Source: Changshengia sp963803165 (GTDB lineage Bacteria; Chloroflexota; Dormibacteria; Aeolococcales; Aeolococcaceae). From it: 64,000 bases of DNA. Positions within the stretch are counted from its first letter, which is position 1. The number at the start of each line of letters is the position of its first letter. Shown one piece after another: positions 27,687 to 36,733 of this stretch. The position numbers and the translations under genes are program-made. Location of the stretch: NCBI GenBank assembly GCA_963803165.1, contig CAWDLK010000002.1, positions 248,001 to 312,000 of the forward strand, in the 5' to 3' direction. The notes under the pieces were generated by a model. That model did not search any database. It was not told where the DNA came from and saw nothing but the letters and a program-made list of their open reading frames with translations.

Positions 27687-28985
27687 TGTATCTGAATTCG
27701 CGAGGTACTAAGCGCTCGCCTAATCAATGGGCGATCCGCCTTCTGCCACCGCCGACCGGGACCAGTTGCGCCTCATCCTCGAGCACGGCATCCAGCGCCT
27801 CATCGAGATCGAGGCCAGCGTGGTGATCGGGGCCGACCCGTACGAGCGCGCCGCCGATCGGGCGACCCACCGCAACGGCCACCGCCCCAAGCCGCTGGAC
27901 TCCGGCGTCGGCCGCCTCGAGCTCCAGATCCCCAAGCTGCGGGTGGGCAGCTTCTTTCCGACCCTGCTCGAGCCCCGCCGGCGCATCGACCGGGCCCTGC
28001 TGGCGGTGATCCAGGAGGCGTACGTGCAGGGGGTCAGCACCCGCAAGGTCGACGCCCTCATGGAGGCGCTGGGCGGCTGTCAGGTCAGCAAGAGCGAGGT
28101 GAGCCGGATCTGCGCCCTCCTCGACGAGGAGCTGGCCGCCTTCCGGGAGCGGCCCCTCGATGACGCTGCCTATCCGTATGTCTGGTTCGACGCCACCCAC
28201 CACAAGGTCCGTCAGGCGGGCCGGATCGTCAGCCAGGCCACGGTGATCGCGGTGGGGGTCCGGGAGACCGGCGAGAAGAGCGTGCTGGGCCTGATGTCCG
28301 GGGCGGCCGAGACCGAGGCCTTCTGGCTGGAGTTCTGTCGCAGCCTGATCCGCCGCGGCCTGGGCGGGGTCCAGCTGGTCATCTCCGATGCCCACGAGGG
28401 CCTGCGCAGCGCCCTGGCGCAGTGCTTCACCGGGGCCACCTGGCAGCGCTGCCGCGTCCACTTCCTCCGCAACATCGGCGCAGCGGTGCCCGCGTCCCAC
28501 GCCCCAGCCGTGCTGGCGCTGACCCGGACCATCTTCAGCCAGCCCACCGCCGAGACCGCCCACGAGGCGGTGAGCCACGCCCTGCAGCTGCTGGAGCCCC
28601 GCTTCTCCAAGGCGGCGGAGCTGCTCCGCAAGGCCGAGGCCGACGTGCTCGCCTACATGACCTTCCCGGCCGATCACTGGCGCTCCATCTCCAGCACCAA
28701 CGCCATCGAGCGGCTGAACGCCGAGATCGATCGCCGAGCCAAGGTGGTGGGCATCTTCCCCAACACCGCGAGCCTGCTGCGCCTCGCCACCGCCGTCGTC
28801 CAGGACCAGCACGATGAATGGCAGGACGATCGTCGCCTCTTCAGCCAGCACAGCATGGCCCGGCTGCTCCACCCCGACAGCCCTCCGCTGCTCACCAACC
28901 CGCTCACGGAGGGCTTCGCCGCTTAGCTCATCGACGTTGCGAGAGCTCCACGCAATTCACACCACGTGATGGGACTCGACCCTCT
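27660..28985 (+). mobile_element. IS256-family insertion sequence (copy 2), borders approximate
   Basis: The transposase gene fills most of it. Inverted ends are suggested by ATGGTGTATCTGAATTCGCG near 27683 and, on the opposite strand, GTGGTGTGAATTGCGTGG ending near 28949, both showing the GGTGT core also found in copy 1. No exact target duplication was found. A DHFR-like reading frame on the minus strand loses its family pattern near 28983, which supports the right border. Confidence 0.65.
27727..28926 (+). CDS. IS256-family transposase (copy 2)
   Basis: A 399-residue mutator-type transposase. Catalytic residues lie in YVWFDATHHKVRQ (Asp), VQLVISDAHEGLRSAL (Asp) and NAIERLNAEIDRRAKVVGIF (Glu). 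TWQRCRVHFLRNIG is the conserved segment. The N-terminal part (EHGIQRLIEIEASVVIGADP) belongs to a different branch from copy 1, which has MITTFAGTLMSAEADALCGA at the same place. Apparently intact. Confidence 0.95.
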   Translation: MGDPPSATADRDQLRLILEHGIQRLIEIEASVVIGADPYERAADRATHRNGHRPKPLDSGVGRLELQIPKLRVGSFFPTLLEPRRRIDRALLAVIQEAYVQGVSTRKVDALMEALGGCQVSKSEVSRICALLDEELAAFRERPLDDAAYPYVWFDATHHKVRQAGRIVSQATVIAVGVRETGEKSVLGLMSGAAETEAFWLEFCRSLIRRGLGGVQLVISDAHEGLRSALAQCFTGATWQRCRVHFLRNIGAAVPASHAPAVLALTRTIFSQPTAETAHEAVSHALQLLEPRFSKAAELLRKAEADVLAYMTFPADHWRSISSTNAIERLNAEIDRRAKVVGIFPNTASLLRLATAVVQDQHDEWQDDRRLFSQHSMARLLHPDSPPLLTNPLTEGFAA

Positions 28986-29053
28986 CCCGCCCCTCCCGGG
29001 TCCTGGAAAACCCCGTCCAGGGTGATGAACTCCGACACCACAACCTTGCTCAT
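28983..29053 (-). pseudogene. N-terminal fragment of a dihydrofolate reductase-like (RibD C-terminal type) gene
   Basis: From ATG 29053, preceded by GGGAGG, the frame reads MSKVVVSEFITLDGVFQDPG and then GAGEG, the characteristic start of small DHFR-superfamily reductases. After about 24 codons the family pattern stops at the right border of the second IS256 element and the frame ends in element DNA. The 3' part was not found on the other side of the element, so the rest appears deleted. Confidence 0.65.
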
Positions 29054-29308
29054 AGGTGTCCCGGCCTCCCTTGATTCACCCGCGGCTGCGGTGGGGCGAT
29101 CACGGCCCCTCATTAGATCAAATCGTCATGCGGGCAGGCCCCAAATCGACATTCCCAGCGACGTCGTGACGCGCGAGGGAGACCGTCCTCCGCAGGCTTC
29201 TTACGAAGGCAGATGGTGCAGCTAAGTGGTCCGCGGCAGAAGTGCGTGAGGGGGTGGCTCAAGCCGTCGGGCCAGCTGCGGTCCCGAAACAGGGTGATGT
29301 CAATGAGG

Positions 29309-29960
29309 TCACGGCGGGCTGCGCCGTTGCCGAGGGCGTCCTGCGCCCTGAGGGCCGGCGGCCGCGAGATCATTGGCGCGCTGGGCCGCCGCTTGTTGCG
29401 CCGGGCAGTGACCCTGGGCGCGGCCGCAGGCCGCCAGGTCGCACATCCGGCACAGCGCTCCGCCGACTGGGACACCTCCGCGAGCCCTGATCGCCATACG
29501 CTGCGCCACGAGCTGGGCGATGATCCGCTCGCACGCCCCCACCACCTGCTGACGCTCGACGCCGGTGCACGAGTTCGAGCGCAACCCCGGCTAGGTCCCG
29601 GCGGAGCCTTCGGGCGCGGAGCGCCAGGCTGCGGCCGCTCGGGGTCAGGAGAAGAGCGACAGACCTGCGGTCGGCGGCCGTCGCGCGCCGGACGTAACCG
29701 CCCGCCTCCAGCCGGTCGGCCAGGCGCACCGCTCCGGAGTGGGTGAGCCCAATGACCTGGCTCAGACGGCGTACTGAGCCGGCGGGGAGGAGATCGAGCA
29801 GCGAAAGCAAGGCCGTTGCCGCCCGGACATCGAGACCGTCGTCCTCGAGGCCCTGCTCCAGCGCGTCGTGGAGGCCCAGGATCGCGGCCCCGACTAGGTT
29901 GGCCTCGCGGGCGTCCGGCGATACCTCCGCTGTTGGTGGTTGCTGCGGCACCAAAGCCAT
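29309..29960 (-). pseudogene. MarR-family regulator with a frameshift
   Basis: From ATG 29960 the first 130 residues form a normal MarR winged helix: LSQVIGLTHSGAVRLADRLE, then GGYVRRATAADRRSVALLLT and PSGRSLALRARRLRRDLAG. Near 29563-29575 the family sequence moves to the next frame, which continues GVERQQVVGACERIIAQLVA and VGGALCRMCDLAACGRAQGH, a cysteine-bearing tail known in this MarR branch, to a stop at 29309. A net +1 shift therefore breaks the gene, or the base call is wrong. It is divergent from the SRPBCC gene with a palindrome between. Confidence 0.75.
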
Positions 29961-29962
29961 TG

Positions 29963-29977
29963 TATGATCAGATCATA
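29963..29977. promoter_or_regulatory. Palindromic operator between MarR and SRPBCC genes
   Basis: TATGATC-A-GATCATA is a perfect 15-bp palindrome, three bases upstream of the MarR start and about 30 bases before the SRPBCC start. Size and place fit a MarR-type operator controlling both genes. Confidence 0.7.
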
Positions 29978-30006
29978 TATCAGACGGTGCCGAGGGAGAA
30001 CGGGAG

Positions 30007-30435
30007 ATGGCGAACATCGTGGCGACTGCCGAGATCGAGGTCGCGGCGTCTCCAGGGGATGTCTGGAAGGCCCTCACCGACCCGGACGTCATCGCCACCT
30101 ACTTCTTCGGCAGCCGGGTGGAGACGGACTGGAGACCGGGCAGTTCCATCGTTTGGCGGGGCGAATGGCAAGGGAAGCCCTACGAAGACCGCGGGACCGT
30201 ACTTCGAGTAGAGCCTCACCGCCTGCTCAAAGTCACTCACTTCAGCCCGCTATCGGGGCTGCCGGACACGCCCGAGAACCACCACACCGTGACCTACACG
30301 ATCTCGGAACGAGAAGGGAGGGTTCACCTGCTTCTGCAGCAGGACAACAACCGTGACGAGGCCGAGGCGGGGCACGCCGCGGAGAACTGGCGGATGATGC
30401 TGGGCGAGCTGAAGCGGACCGTGGAAGGCGGCTGA
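30007..30435 (+). CDS. SRPBCC (START/AHSA1-like) domain protein
   Basis: A 142-residue single-domain protein with the AHSA1 pattern: ATAEIEVAASPGDVWKALTD, PDVIATYFFGSRVETDW, GKPYEDRGTVLRVEPHRLLK and a C-terminal helix ENWRMMLGELKRTVEGG. The fold binds hydrophobic ligands in a deep cavity. ATG 30007 follows GAGGGAGAACGGGAG. Divergent from the MarR gene and sharing its palindromic site, so it is likely the regulated target. It is the last island gene before attR. Confidence 0.85.
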   Translation: MANIVATAEIEVAASPGDVWKALTDPDVIATYFFGSRVETDWRPGSSIVWRGEWQGKPYEDRGTVLRVEPHRLLKVTHFSPLSGLPDTPENHHTVTYTISEREGRVHLLLQQDNNRDEAEAGHAAENWRMMLGELKRTVEGG

Positions 30436-30467
30436 GCGCCCTGCCGCCTTCTTTAAGCGCGCAGGTC

Positions 30468-30489
30468 GCAGGTTCGAGTCCTGCAGGGG
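30468..30489 (+). repeat. attR: right copy of the 22-bp tRNA-Arg repeat
   Basis: Identical to 14964-14985. The preceding bases CTGCCGCCTTCTTTAAGCG resemble the anticodon arm of tRNA-Arg, but there is no 5' half and no proper acceptor stem, so this is an attachment site and not a tRNA gene. Confidence 0.85.
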
Positions 30490-30514
30490 ATCGCTGCCAA
30501 CCTGGTCCGTTGGC

Positions 30515-31606
30515 CTATTTCAGCACCCTGTTAGGCCCCTGCTGCATCGGCTCTTGGTGATGAGAGTAAGAGTCGGCGACGGCCGAGAATGACTGCTTGG
30601 GATCCCAATGCATGTCCGGGTAGACCGTCCCGTGGCGCCCATGGGGCAACGACTTCACGAGGGACATGGAGTCCATGTCGAGGTCGTAGCGAGGATCGTC
30701 GTCGGTGTAGGCCTCGGGGGTCACGAAGGTCGACAGCAGGGCTCCCGCCACCCCTGAGCATTCGAGTTCCCCGAGGGTATCGGCGAGCTCTCGGGCCTGC
30801 ATGCCCTCGTCACGCTGGAACGTGCCCTTCAGACGGGACCGGAAGAAACGCCCGATCACCGGTCGCGTGTGGAGGTACAGCCGGATGGGGTCGGTGACCC
30901 CGAACCCCAGGGCGCCCGAGCTCTCCGCGCCATGGTAGGTGCGCATCCCGAACTCGGTGACGATCACCGGCTTGCCCGTTGCCAGGAATGGCTTGAGCAT
31001 CTCGACGTAGCGGTCCTTGGTCCGCGCCTCGCGGTAGTGGTCGACGCCCACGTAGTCGAAGGGCCCCCAGTCCACCTGCTCGAAGGTGAGCGAGGCGTAG
31101 GTGAGCGGGCCATCGAATCCGGCGCGCAATCTGGGCACCAGGGAAGCCAGGTACGCGTCGAGCTTCCCGTTGCCGAGCAGCGCTGGGTCTCCCTTGAGGT
31201 GTTGCAGGCGCTCGGTCACACTCTTGCCGCCTAGGATCCCCGGCATGAAGAGCGTGAGTTCGCCGCCGGCGACGAAGATCACGCGCCCCGGATGGGCCGC
31301 CTCGAGCGGTGCCGCCGCCTCGGCCGCTGCGACCAGTCGGGCCGTGGTCTCCTCCGGCGAGTACTCGAAGCAGGCCGGGGAAAACCACACCTCGAGGCCG
31401 AGCCCCAGCGCGATCTCGGCGACAGCGGTCATCCGTCCGACGTCACTGCCGACGATCCGCACGGCGTTGGCGCGCAGGTCGGCTCGGATGATCTCGAGCT
31501 CGCGGCGCACCACCGACATGTCGAGCACGGACCGGCGCGTCGAGATCGCATAGCCCGGGCCGCGGAACACCGTCCCCGTGTCGTAGTGAACGCCCTGGTG
31601 CTGCAT
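30515..31606 (-). CDS. Glycosidase-fold (TIM-barrel) protein, paralogue 1
   Basis: A 363-residue protein that looks like a TIM-barrel hydrolase: LEIIRADLRANAVRIVGSDV (strand-helix with substrate-facing Arg), GLEVWFSPACFEYSPEE, DYVGVDHYREART and VIVTEFGMRTYHGAE, where Glu of TEFG is the probable catalytic nucleophile. The C-terminal part has YDLDMDSMSLVKSLP and TVYPDMHWDPKQSFSAVADS. Proteins of this type in Actinobacteria are often labelled abortive infection proteins without clear proof. No signal peptide, so probably cytoplasmic. A paralogue lies at 34853-35935. It is the first gene outside the island. Confidence 0.65.
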   Translation of the reverse strand: MQHQGVHYDTGTVFRGPGYAISTRRSVLDMSVVRRELEIIRADLRANAVRIVGSDVGRMTAVAEIALGLGLEVWFSPACFEYSPEETTARLVAAAEAAAPLEAAHPGRVIFVAGGELTLFMPGILGGKSVTERLQHLKGDPALLGNGKLDAYLASLVPRLRAGFDGPLTYASLTFEQVDWGPFDYVGVDHYREARTKDRYVEMLKPFLATGKPVIVTEFGMRTYHGAESSGALGFGVTDPIRLYLHTRPVIGRFFRSRLKGTFQRDEGMQARELADTLGELECSGVAGALLSTFVTPEAYTDDDPRYDLDMDSMSLVKSLPHGRHGTVYPDMHWDPKQSFSAVADSYSHHQEPMQQGPNRVLK

Positions 31607-31911
31607 GGCTCCTCGAAGGTCGACTCAGTGAAGGGGGACGGCGAAGTCGCAGTCTGGCACGCTCTCCTCGGTTCCGGGAGGTGGTGCAAAGGTAGGTGAT
31701 GCGGACGATGAGAGGGCTTCTCATTGCCGGGGCACCTTCCCGGCAAGCTCATTCTGCAGCTTCCCCCGAGGTGAAGGTCAAGCCCGTGGAGCGACGTTTA
31801 CAACCGGCACCGCCCCCACGGCACGCCGGTCACCTCACCCCGGCCGTCTTCGCCGGGGCGCGGAAGGCGGGAAGGCTCGGCTCAGACCAGGTACCATCGC
31901 AGCATTCGTTG
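31607..31911. other. Intergenic stretch between divergent glycosidase-like and lipoprotein genes
   Basis: About 305 bases holding the upstream regions of both divergent genes. No palindrome, convincing promoter pair or additional gene could be identified. Confidence 0.45.
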
Positions 31912-32403
31912 ATGAACGTTCAGGCTTGTAAGGCTCTGCGGTGGAGGCGGCCAGTACCCGTGGCGGTCGCCGCGCTGGCAGCATCCCTTTGGCTTGTGTC
32001 CTGCCAGACGGCCTGGCCGACGACAACATTGAACGGCGTGGACAACTGCGGAGTGCCGGCTTCCTATCGGGTAGACGGAGGCTCCAGTCACTGGCTGGGC
32101 GGTTGTGCTGGCGGCTTCTATCTCCCTGTTCCCGCGGTGACTCTGTCGATTGGCCAAGAGATTGATGTCCACATGGCCCAGACGGGCTCCGGCGCCTCAG
32201 GTACCATCCTGGTCCCGGTATATCCGGTGCCCACGAGCACCAACTCTCAGGTACTCGCCCGGACTTCAATCACCGATGACAACTCTACGGCGAGCTTCCA
32301 GGCTCGCTCGAATGGGTTGGCCCAGTTGGAGACGGTGGGGGGGTGCCCTTCTGAATCTTCAGCCTCCGACTGTACGATTCTGTCCGTCATCGTGATTGGC
32401 TAG
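31912..32403 (+). CDS. Putative lipoprotein of unknown function
   Basis: A 163-residue protein with a lipoprotein signal peptide: basic start (KALRWRR), hydrophobic core (PVAVAALAASLWLVS) and a lipobox ending LVSC near residue 31. The mature part contains NCGVPASYRVDGGSSHWLGG, CAGGFYLPVPAVTLSIGQEI and a C-terminal GGCPSESSASDCTILSVIVI, an arrangement of strands and two or more disulfides resembling an extracellular beta sandwich. ATG 31912 gives the right signal length; the longer frame upstream is unsupported. Its stop overlaps the end of the TetR gene on the opposite strand. Confidence 0.65.
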   Translation: MNVQACKALRWRRPVPVAVAALAASLWLVSCQTAWPTTTLNGVDNCGVPASYRVDGGSSHWLGGCAGGFYLPVPAVTLSIGQEIDVHMAQTGSGASGTILVPVYPVPTSTNSQVLARTSITDDNSTASFQARSNGLAQLETVGGCPSESSASDCTILSVIVIG

Positions 32404-33218
32404 CACGGCGGAGTTGGAGTCCCCTGATCTTCCGGGGCTCGAGCTGCACGGATGAAGTCCTCCCCGCTGCCGGGCTCTCTCTGGTGCCGTGGATCCCGCC
32501 GAGATACGGTGGCCGTGCTTGCCGGCATCAGCGTCGAATACTTCACTCGCCTCGGGGATGGCATCCTGACGAGGGGCAGAAAGATCTCGTCGACGATCTC
32601 GCTCAGGAAGTCGTCGGACACGGATCGCCCGGTGATCAGGAACTGGTGGCGCAGCAGGTCGCCGGGCAGAGCCGCGATCCGCGGGGTCACCTTCCCGAGG
32701 TCGACCTCGCCGCGCTCGGCGGCGCTGCGCAGGATGGTCATCACCACGCCCGGGAGCACCTCCACGAGGTCCGGCGGCATGGTGCGCAACTCCGCCAGCA
32801 ACCCATGGAGCATGTCCGGGCTCATCTCCTCGGAGTTGCGCCGCAGATGGCGGAGCACGGCCATCACGTCCTCACGCAGATCCCCCGTGTCGGGGATCTG
32901 GTCGGCCACCGAGCCCATGTGGTCCGGATGCGCCGCCCGGACATGGTCTCGATACGCCGCCATCGCAAGCTCTGCTCGATTGGGCCATCTCCTGTAGAGG
33001 ACCGCCTTGCTGGTCCCCGCACGCACCGCCACCCCCTCCATGGTGAGGTTCGCGTAGCCCACGGCTGACAGCTCCTCCCACGCCGCCCGGAGGAGAGCTT
33101 CCTCCAAGGTCGCGCCGCGGCGCCGGGAGCGACGCGCCCCCTCGGCACGTGCCGGAGTGGGCGGGGGCGCGCTCGAGGTGGGCACCGGAGGGGCGGGCTT
33201 GGACGCTTGGATACGCAT
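32400..33218 (-). CDS. TetR-family regulator
   Basis: A 272-residue repressor with a Pro/Ala-rich N-terminal extension of 35 residues, then the TetR HTH (LEEALLRAAWEELSAVGYAN, LTMEGVAVRAGTSKAVLYRR, WPNRAELAMAA) and a C-terminal ligand domain of the TetR_C type (LHGLLAELRTMPPDLVEVLP). The final 40 residues are polar and Arg/Pro-rich and look like a non-conserved tail. It is divergent from a DHA2 exporter about 60 bases away, the standard layout for a drug-responsive repressor and its pump. Confidence 0.88.
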   Translation of the reverse strand: MRIQASKPAPPVPTSSAPPPTPARAEGARRSRRRGATLEEALLRAAWEELSAVGYANLTMEGVAVRAGTSKAVLYRRWPNRAELAMAAYRDHVRAAHPDHMGSVADQIPDTGDLREDVMAVLRHLRRNSEEMSPDMLHGLLAELRTMPPDLVEVLPGVVMTILRSAAERGEVDLGKVTPRIAALPGDLLRHQFLITGRSVSDDFLSEIVDEIFLPLVRMPSPRRVKYSTLMPASTATVSRRDPRHQREPGSGEDFIRAARAPEDQGTPTPPC

Positions 33219-33279
33219 CGTCTCCTACTATGCTACACTCCCCATAAGAAACTGAGCGTCTCTCATCGTGGAGGATGTC

Positions 33280-34746
<1,467 letters not shown>

Positions 34747-34852
34747 CGCATCTGGACTGGTCGTCTGCCCCTCCCCTCCCCTGCCCGCAGCAAAGGATGA
34801 ATACCCGCGGAGCTCACGTCCCTTGACTGCCACGAGCGACCGGGGGCTCGGG

Positions 34853-35935
34853 TCAGCGGCGCTCTGCCTGGAGGGCGTAGGCGTCCGCGACGGCCCCGAG
34901 CGACTCCTTTGGCTCCCAGGGCATGTTGGGGTACACCGTGCCCAACCGCTTGCGGTCCCACGGTGCGTCTGGATTGGCGACACCCAGCGGCCCCAGCCGA
35001 CCCCCATAGCTCTTGACGAGGCTGTAGCTGGCCATGTCGAGGTCGAACTCTGGGTCATCGCTACATGGATTGAGCGGAGCCACGAACGTCATCACGAAGG
35101 TGGCGTCAACACCCGCGCCGTCGAAGATCCCGATCACCTCCGAGAGTTCGCGGCCCTGCTCGCCCTCGTCGCGCACGTAATCGCCGTTGAGCCTGGCCGG
35201 GGTGCTGTCACGACCGCTTGTCGTGTCGAGGATCGCGAAGCCTCTGCCGCCCGCATCAGCTGCCCCTCGATACGTGCAGCAGCCGAACTCGGTGATCGCG
35301 ACCGGCCGGTCGTGGACAAAGAAACGCTGCAGGATCTCCGCGAAACCGTCCCGGATGCGAGCCTCTCGGTACAGGTCGACGCTCACGAAGTCGAAGATGC
35401 TCCAGTCAACCGTCTCAAACGGAACCGAGGCGTAGGTGACGCTGCCTCGAAAGACCTTCCGCGCGCGCTCGTTCGCCTCGGCCAGGAAAGCGTTGAGCGG
35501 TGGGTTATGGTCGCCAGAGTGGATGTGCTCCCAGAAGGACGGGTGCTCCATCCGCTCGAAGACGGAGCTTCCCTCCACGATGCCGGACATGAAGAGCGTC
35601 GATTCCGAGCCGACGCTCAGGACCAGCTGCGCAGGTCGGGACCTGCGGAGCTCCTCCGCTCGCTCGGCGGCAGTCGTGATGTACGCGAGTGTCACTTCAG
35701 GGCTCTGGTCCCAGAGCTCCGGTGAGAGCCACACTTCGAGACCCTGATCGAGCGCATCCTGGCCGACCATCATCAGCCGGTCCAAGTCCTGCCCACAGAT
35801 TCTCACCGCGTTGCAGTGCAGATCGGCCTTGATGATCTGCAACTCGCGGTGGCTCTCGGCGGCCGAGAACTCCGGCCGCCAGTCCTGGCCCCACATCACC
35901 CGCCCGACGTCGTAGCAAACGCCACGACACCTCAT
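34853..35935 (-). CDS. Glycosidase-fold (TIM-barrel) protein, paralogue 2
   Basis: A 360-residue paralogue of 30515-31606. Matching landmarks: LQIIKADLHCNAVRICGQDL, GLEVWLSPELWDQSPE, DFVSVDLYREARIRDGF, VAITEFGCCTYRGA with the probable catalytic Glu, FDLDMASYSLVKSYG and TVYPNMPWEPKESLGAVADA. It lacks the His of GVDHYRE (here SVDLYRE). Its ATG overlaps the stop of the Clp-N gene in ATGA, so it belongs to an operon of small HTH gene, Clp-N gene and this gene, controlled by the twin inverted repeats at 36644-36689. No signal peptide. Confidence 0.65.
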   Translation of the reverse strand: MRCRGVCYDVGRVMWGQDWRPEFSAAESHRELQIIKADLHCNAVRICGQDLDRLMMVGQDALDQGLEVWLSPELWDQSPEVTLAYITTAAERAEELRRSRPAQLVLSVGSESTLFMSGIVEGSSVFERMEHPSFWEHIHSGDHNPPLNAFLAEANERARKVFRGSVTYASVPFETVDWSIFDFVSVDLYREARIRDGFAEILQRFFVHDRPVAITEFGCCTYRGAADAGGRGFAILDTTSGRDSTPARLNGDYVRDEGEQGRELSEVIGIFDGAGVDATFVMTFVAPLNPCSDDPEFDLDMASYSLVKSYGGRLGPLGVANPDAPWDRKRLGTVYPNMPWEPKESLGAVADAYALQAERR

Positions 35936-36423
35936 GCGACCACCTCTCCGCGGGACAGCTCGGTGAGGCGGTCGCCCACCACCGCCGGGGCCACCCCCAG
36001 TGCGTGGATGAGCTCGGCAGCGGGATCGGGACGGTGGAGCGACAGGAGGGCCATGAGAAGGTGCCCGCCGTCGAGCCGCCCGGTCCTCCGAGGGTGCGCC
36101 TCGTCGATGGCACGCTTCAGGACTGCGCGCACGCCAGAGCTGAGCGGCAGGAGGCCCCGAGCCGGCGCAGCCAGCTGCGGCCTACCGAGCGCCTCGACCC
36201 CGACACCGACCGCCGCCAGTGCCGCCATGTCGAGGGCGTCCGAGGCGGCGCGGGCCGCCTCGAGAGAGACACCGAGGGCTCGAGCCGCCGGTGAGTCGGT
36301 TTCGTGGAGCAGCCCGAGCAACAGGTGGTCGGTGCCCAGGCGGCGATCGCCACGCCGGCGCGCCTCCGCGCTGGCTGAGGTCAACACCATCTTCACCGCA
36401 GCGGCAGAGGTTCGCTTCACCAT
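35932..36423 (-). CDS. Stand-alone Clp N-terminal (double repeat) domain protein
   Basis: A 163-residue protein made of a Clp-N double repeat without any ATPase domain: VKMVLTSASAEARRRGDRRL, GTDHLLLGLLHETDSPAARA and ALGV, then KRAIDEAHPRRTGRLDGGHL, LMALLSLHRPDPAAELIHAL and GV. In ClpA/ClpC this domain binds adaptors and substrates, so a free copy may act as an adaptor or decoy. The gene sits between a small HTH gene and the glycosidase-fold gene and overlaps the latter by 4 bases. Confidence 0.85.
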   Translation of the reverse strand: MVKRTSAAAVKMVLTSASAEARRRGDRRLGTDHLLLGLLHETDSPAARALGVSLEAARAASDALDMAALAAVGVGVEALGRPQLAAPARGLLPLSSGVRAVLKRAIDEAHPRRTGRLDGGHLLMALLSLHRPDPAAELIHALGVAPAVVGDRLTELSRGEVVA

Positions 36424-36432
36424 CGGCGCCCG

Positions 36433-36640
36433 TCACTTCCCGTATTTGGCGTGAACTGATTGACGCGAAACCCCCAGGGCGTCCCCGATCTGCTCCCACG
36501 ACCAGCCGCGCTCCCTGGCGAGTTGCACGCTGCGCGCCTCCAGCTGCTCGGCCAGCCGATGGAGGGCCCCCACCGCTCGCAGCCCGACCGCGGGGTCCTG
36601 CGAACTCGAGGGACCTTGCTAGCTCGTCCTCCGGGGCCAT
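36433..36640 (-). pseudogene. Small HTH gene with an apparent frameshift
   Basis: ATG 36640 opens MAPEDELARSLEFA, and one base later the family sequence resumes in another frame: DPAVGLRAVGALHRLAEQLE, ARSVQLARERGWSWEQIGDA, LGVSRQSVHAKYGK and stop 36435-36433. Removing one G of the GG near 36597-36600 would give a 68-residue protein with a textbook HTH of the kind found next to Clp-N genes in Actinobacteria. Alternatively a GTG at 36573 could start a 46-residue version. Either the gene is broken or the base call is wrong. It lies directly behind twin inverted repeats. Confidence 0.65.
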
Positions 36641-36643
36641 GGG

Positions 36644-36689
36644 TGTCAGTTTAGATTGACAGAGCGCTGCATGTCAAGACAGACTGACA
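36644..36689. promoter_or_regulatory. Twin TGTCA-N8-TGACA operator-like sites with embedded promoter
   Basis: Two 18-bp inverted repeats of identical architecture, at 36644-36661 and 36672-36689, start 28 bp apart (between two and three helical turns). Read on the minus strand, TTGACA at 36677-36672 is a perfect -35 element and TCTAAA 16 bases later is a plausible -10, so a factor bound at both sites would cover the promoter of the HTH/Clp-N/glycosidase-like operon. Confidence 0.7.
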
Positions 36690-36733
36690 CGCACGCCACG
36701 AGGCGACGCCGGCCGCTTGCCGGCCAGATGCTG

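Larger units (their letters stand above)
14964..30489. mobile_element. Genomic island integrated at tRNA-Arg(UCU)
   Basis: The stretch is bounded by a 22-bp direct repeat: 14964-14985 in the T arm of the tRNA and 30468-30489. Similarity extends outward to the left, since GCCGCCTTCT of the anticodon arm also recurs before the right copy. The left end carries the integrase gene. The cargo is typical of an island: two toxin-antitoxin pairs, three insertion sequences, several broken genes and small orphan secreted proteins, while flanking regions are ordinary chromosome. No transfer, replication or phage structural genes are present, so it is either mobilised by other elements or decayed. Confidence 0.8.

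Noticed and set aside
29113..29475. A 120-codon minus-strand frame left of the MarR gene
   Set aside because: It overlaps the frameshifted MarR tail in another frame and its translation (Arg/Pro/Ser-rich) shows no family pattern.
30441..30489. A second tRNA-Arg gene
   Set aside because: Only the anticodon-arm remnant and T arm are present; no 5' acceptor, no D arm and no matching acceptor stem. It is interpreted as attR.
31696..31911. A longer N terminus for the lipoprotein gene
   Set aside because: It would place about 70 non-hydrophobic residues before the signal peptide, which cannot work for export; ATG 31912 gives a proper lipoprotein signal.
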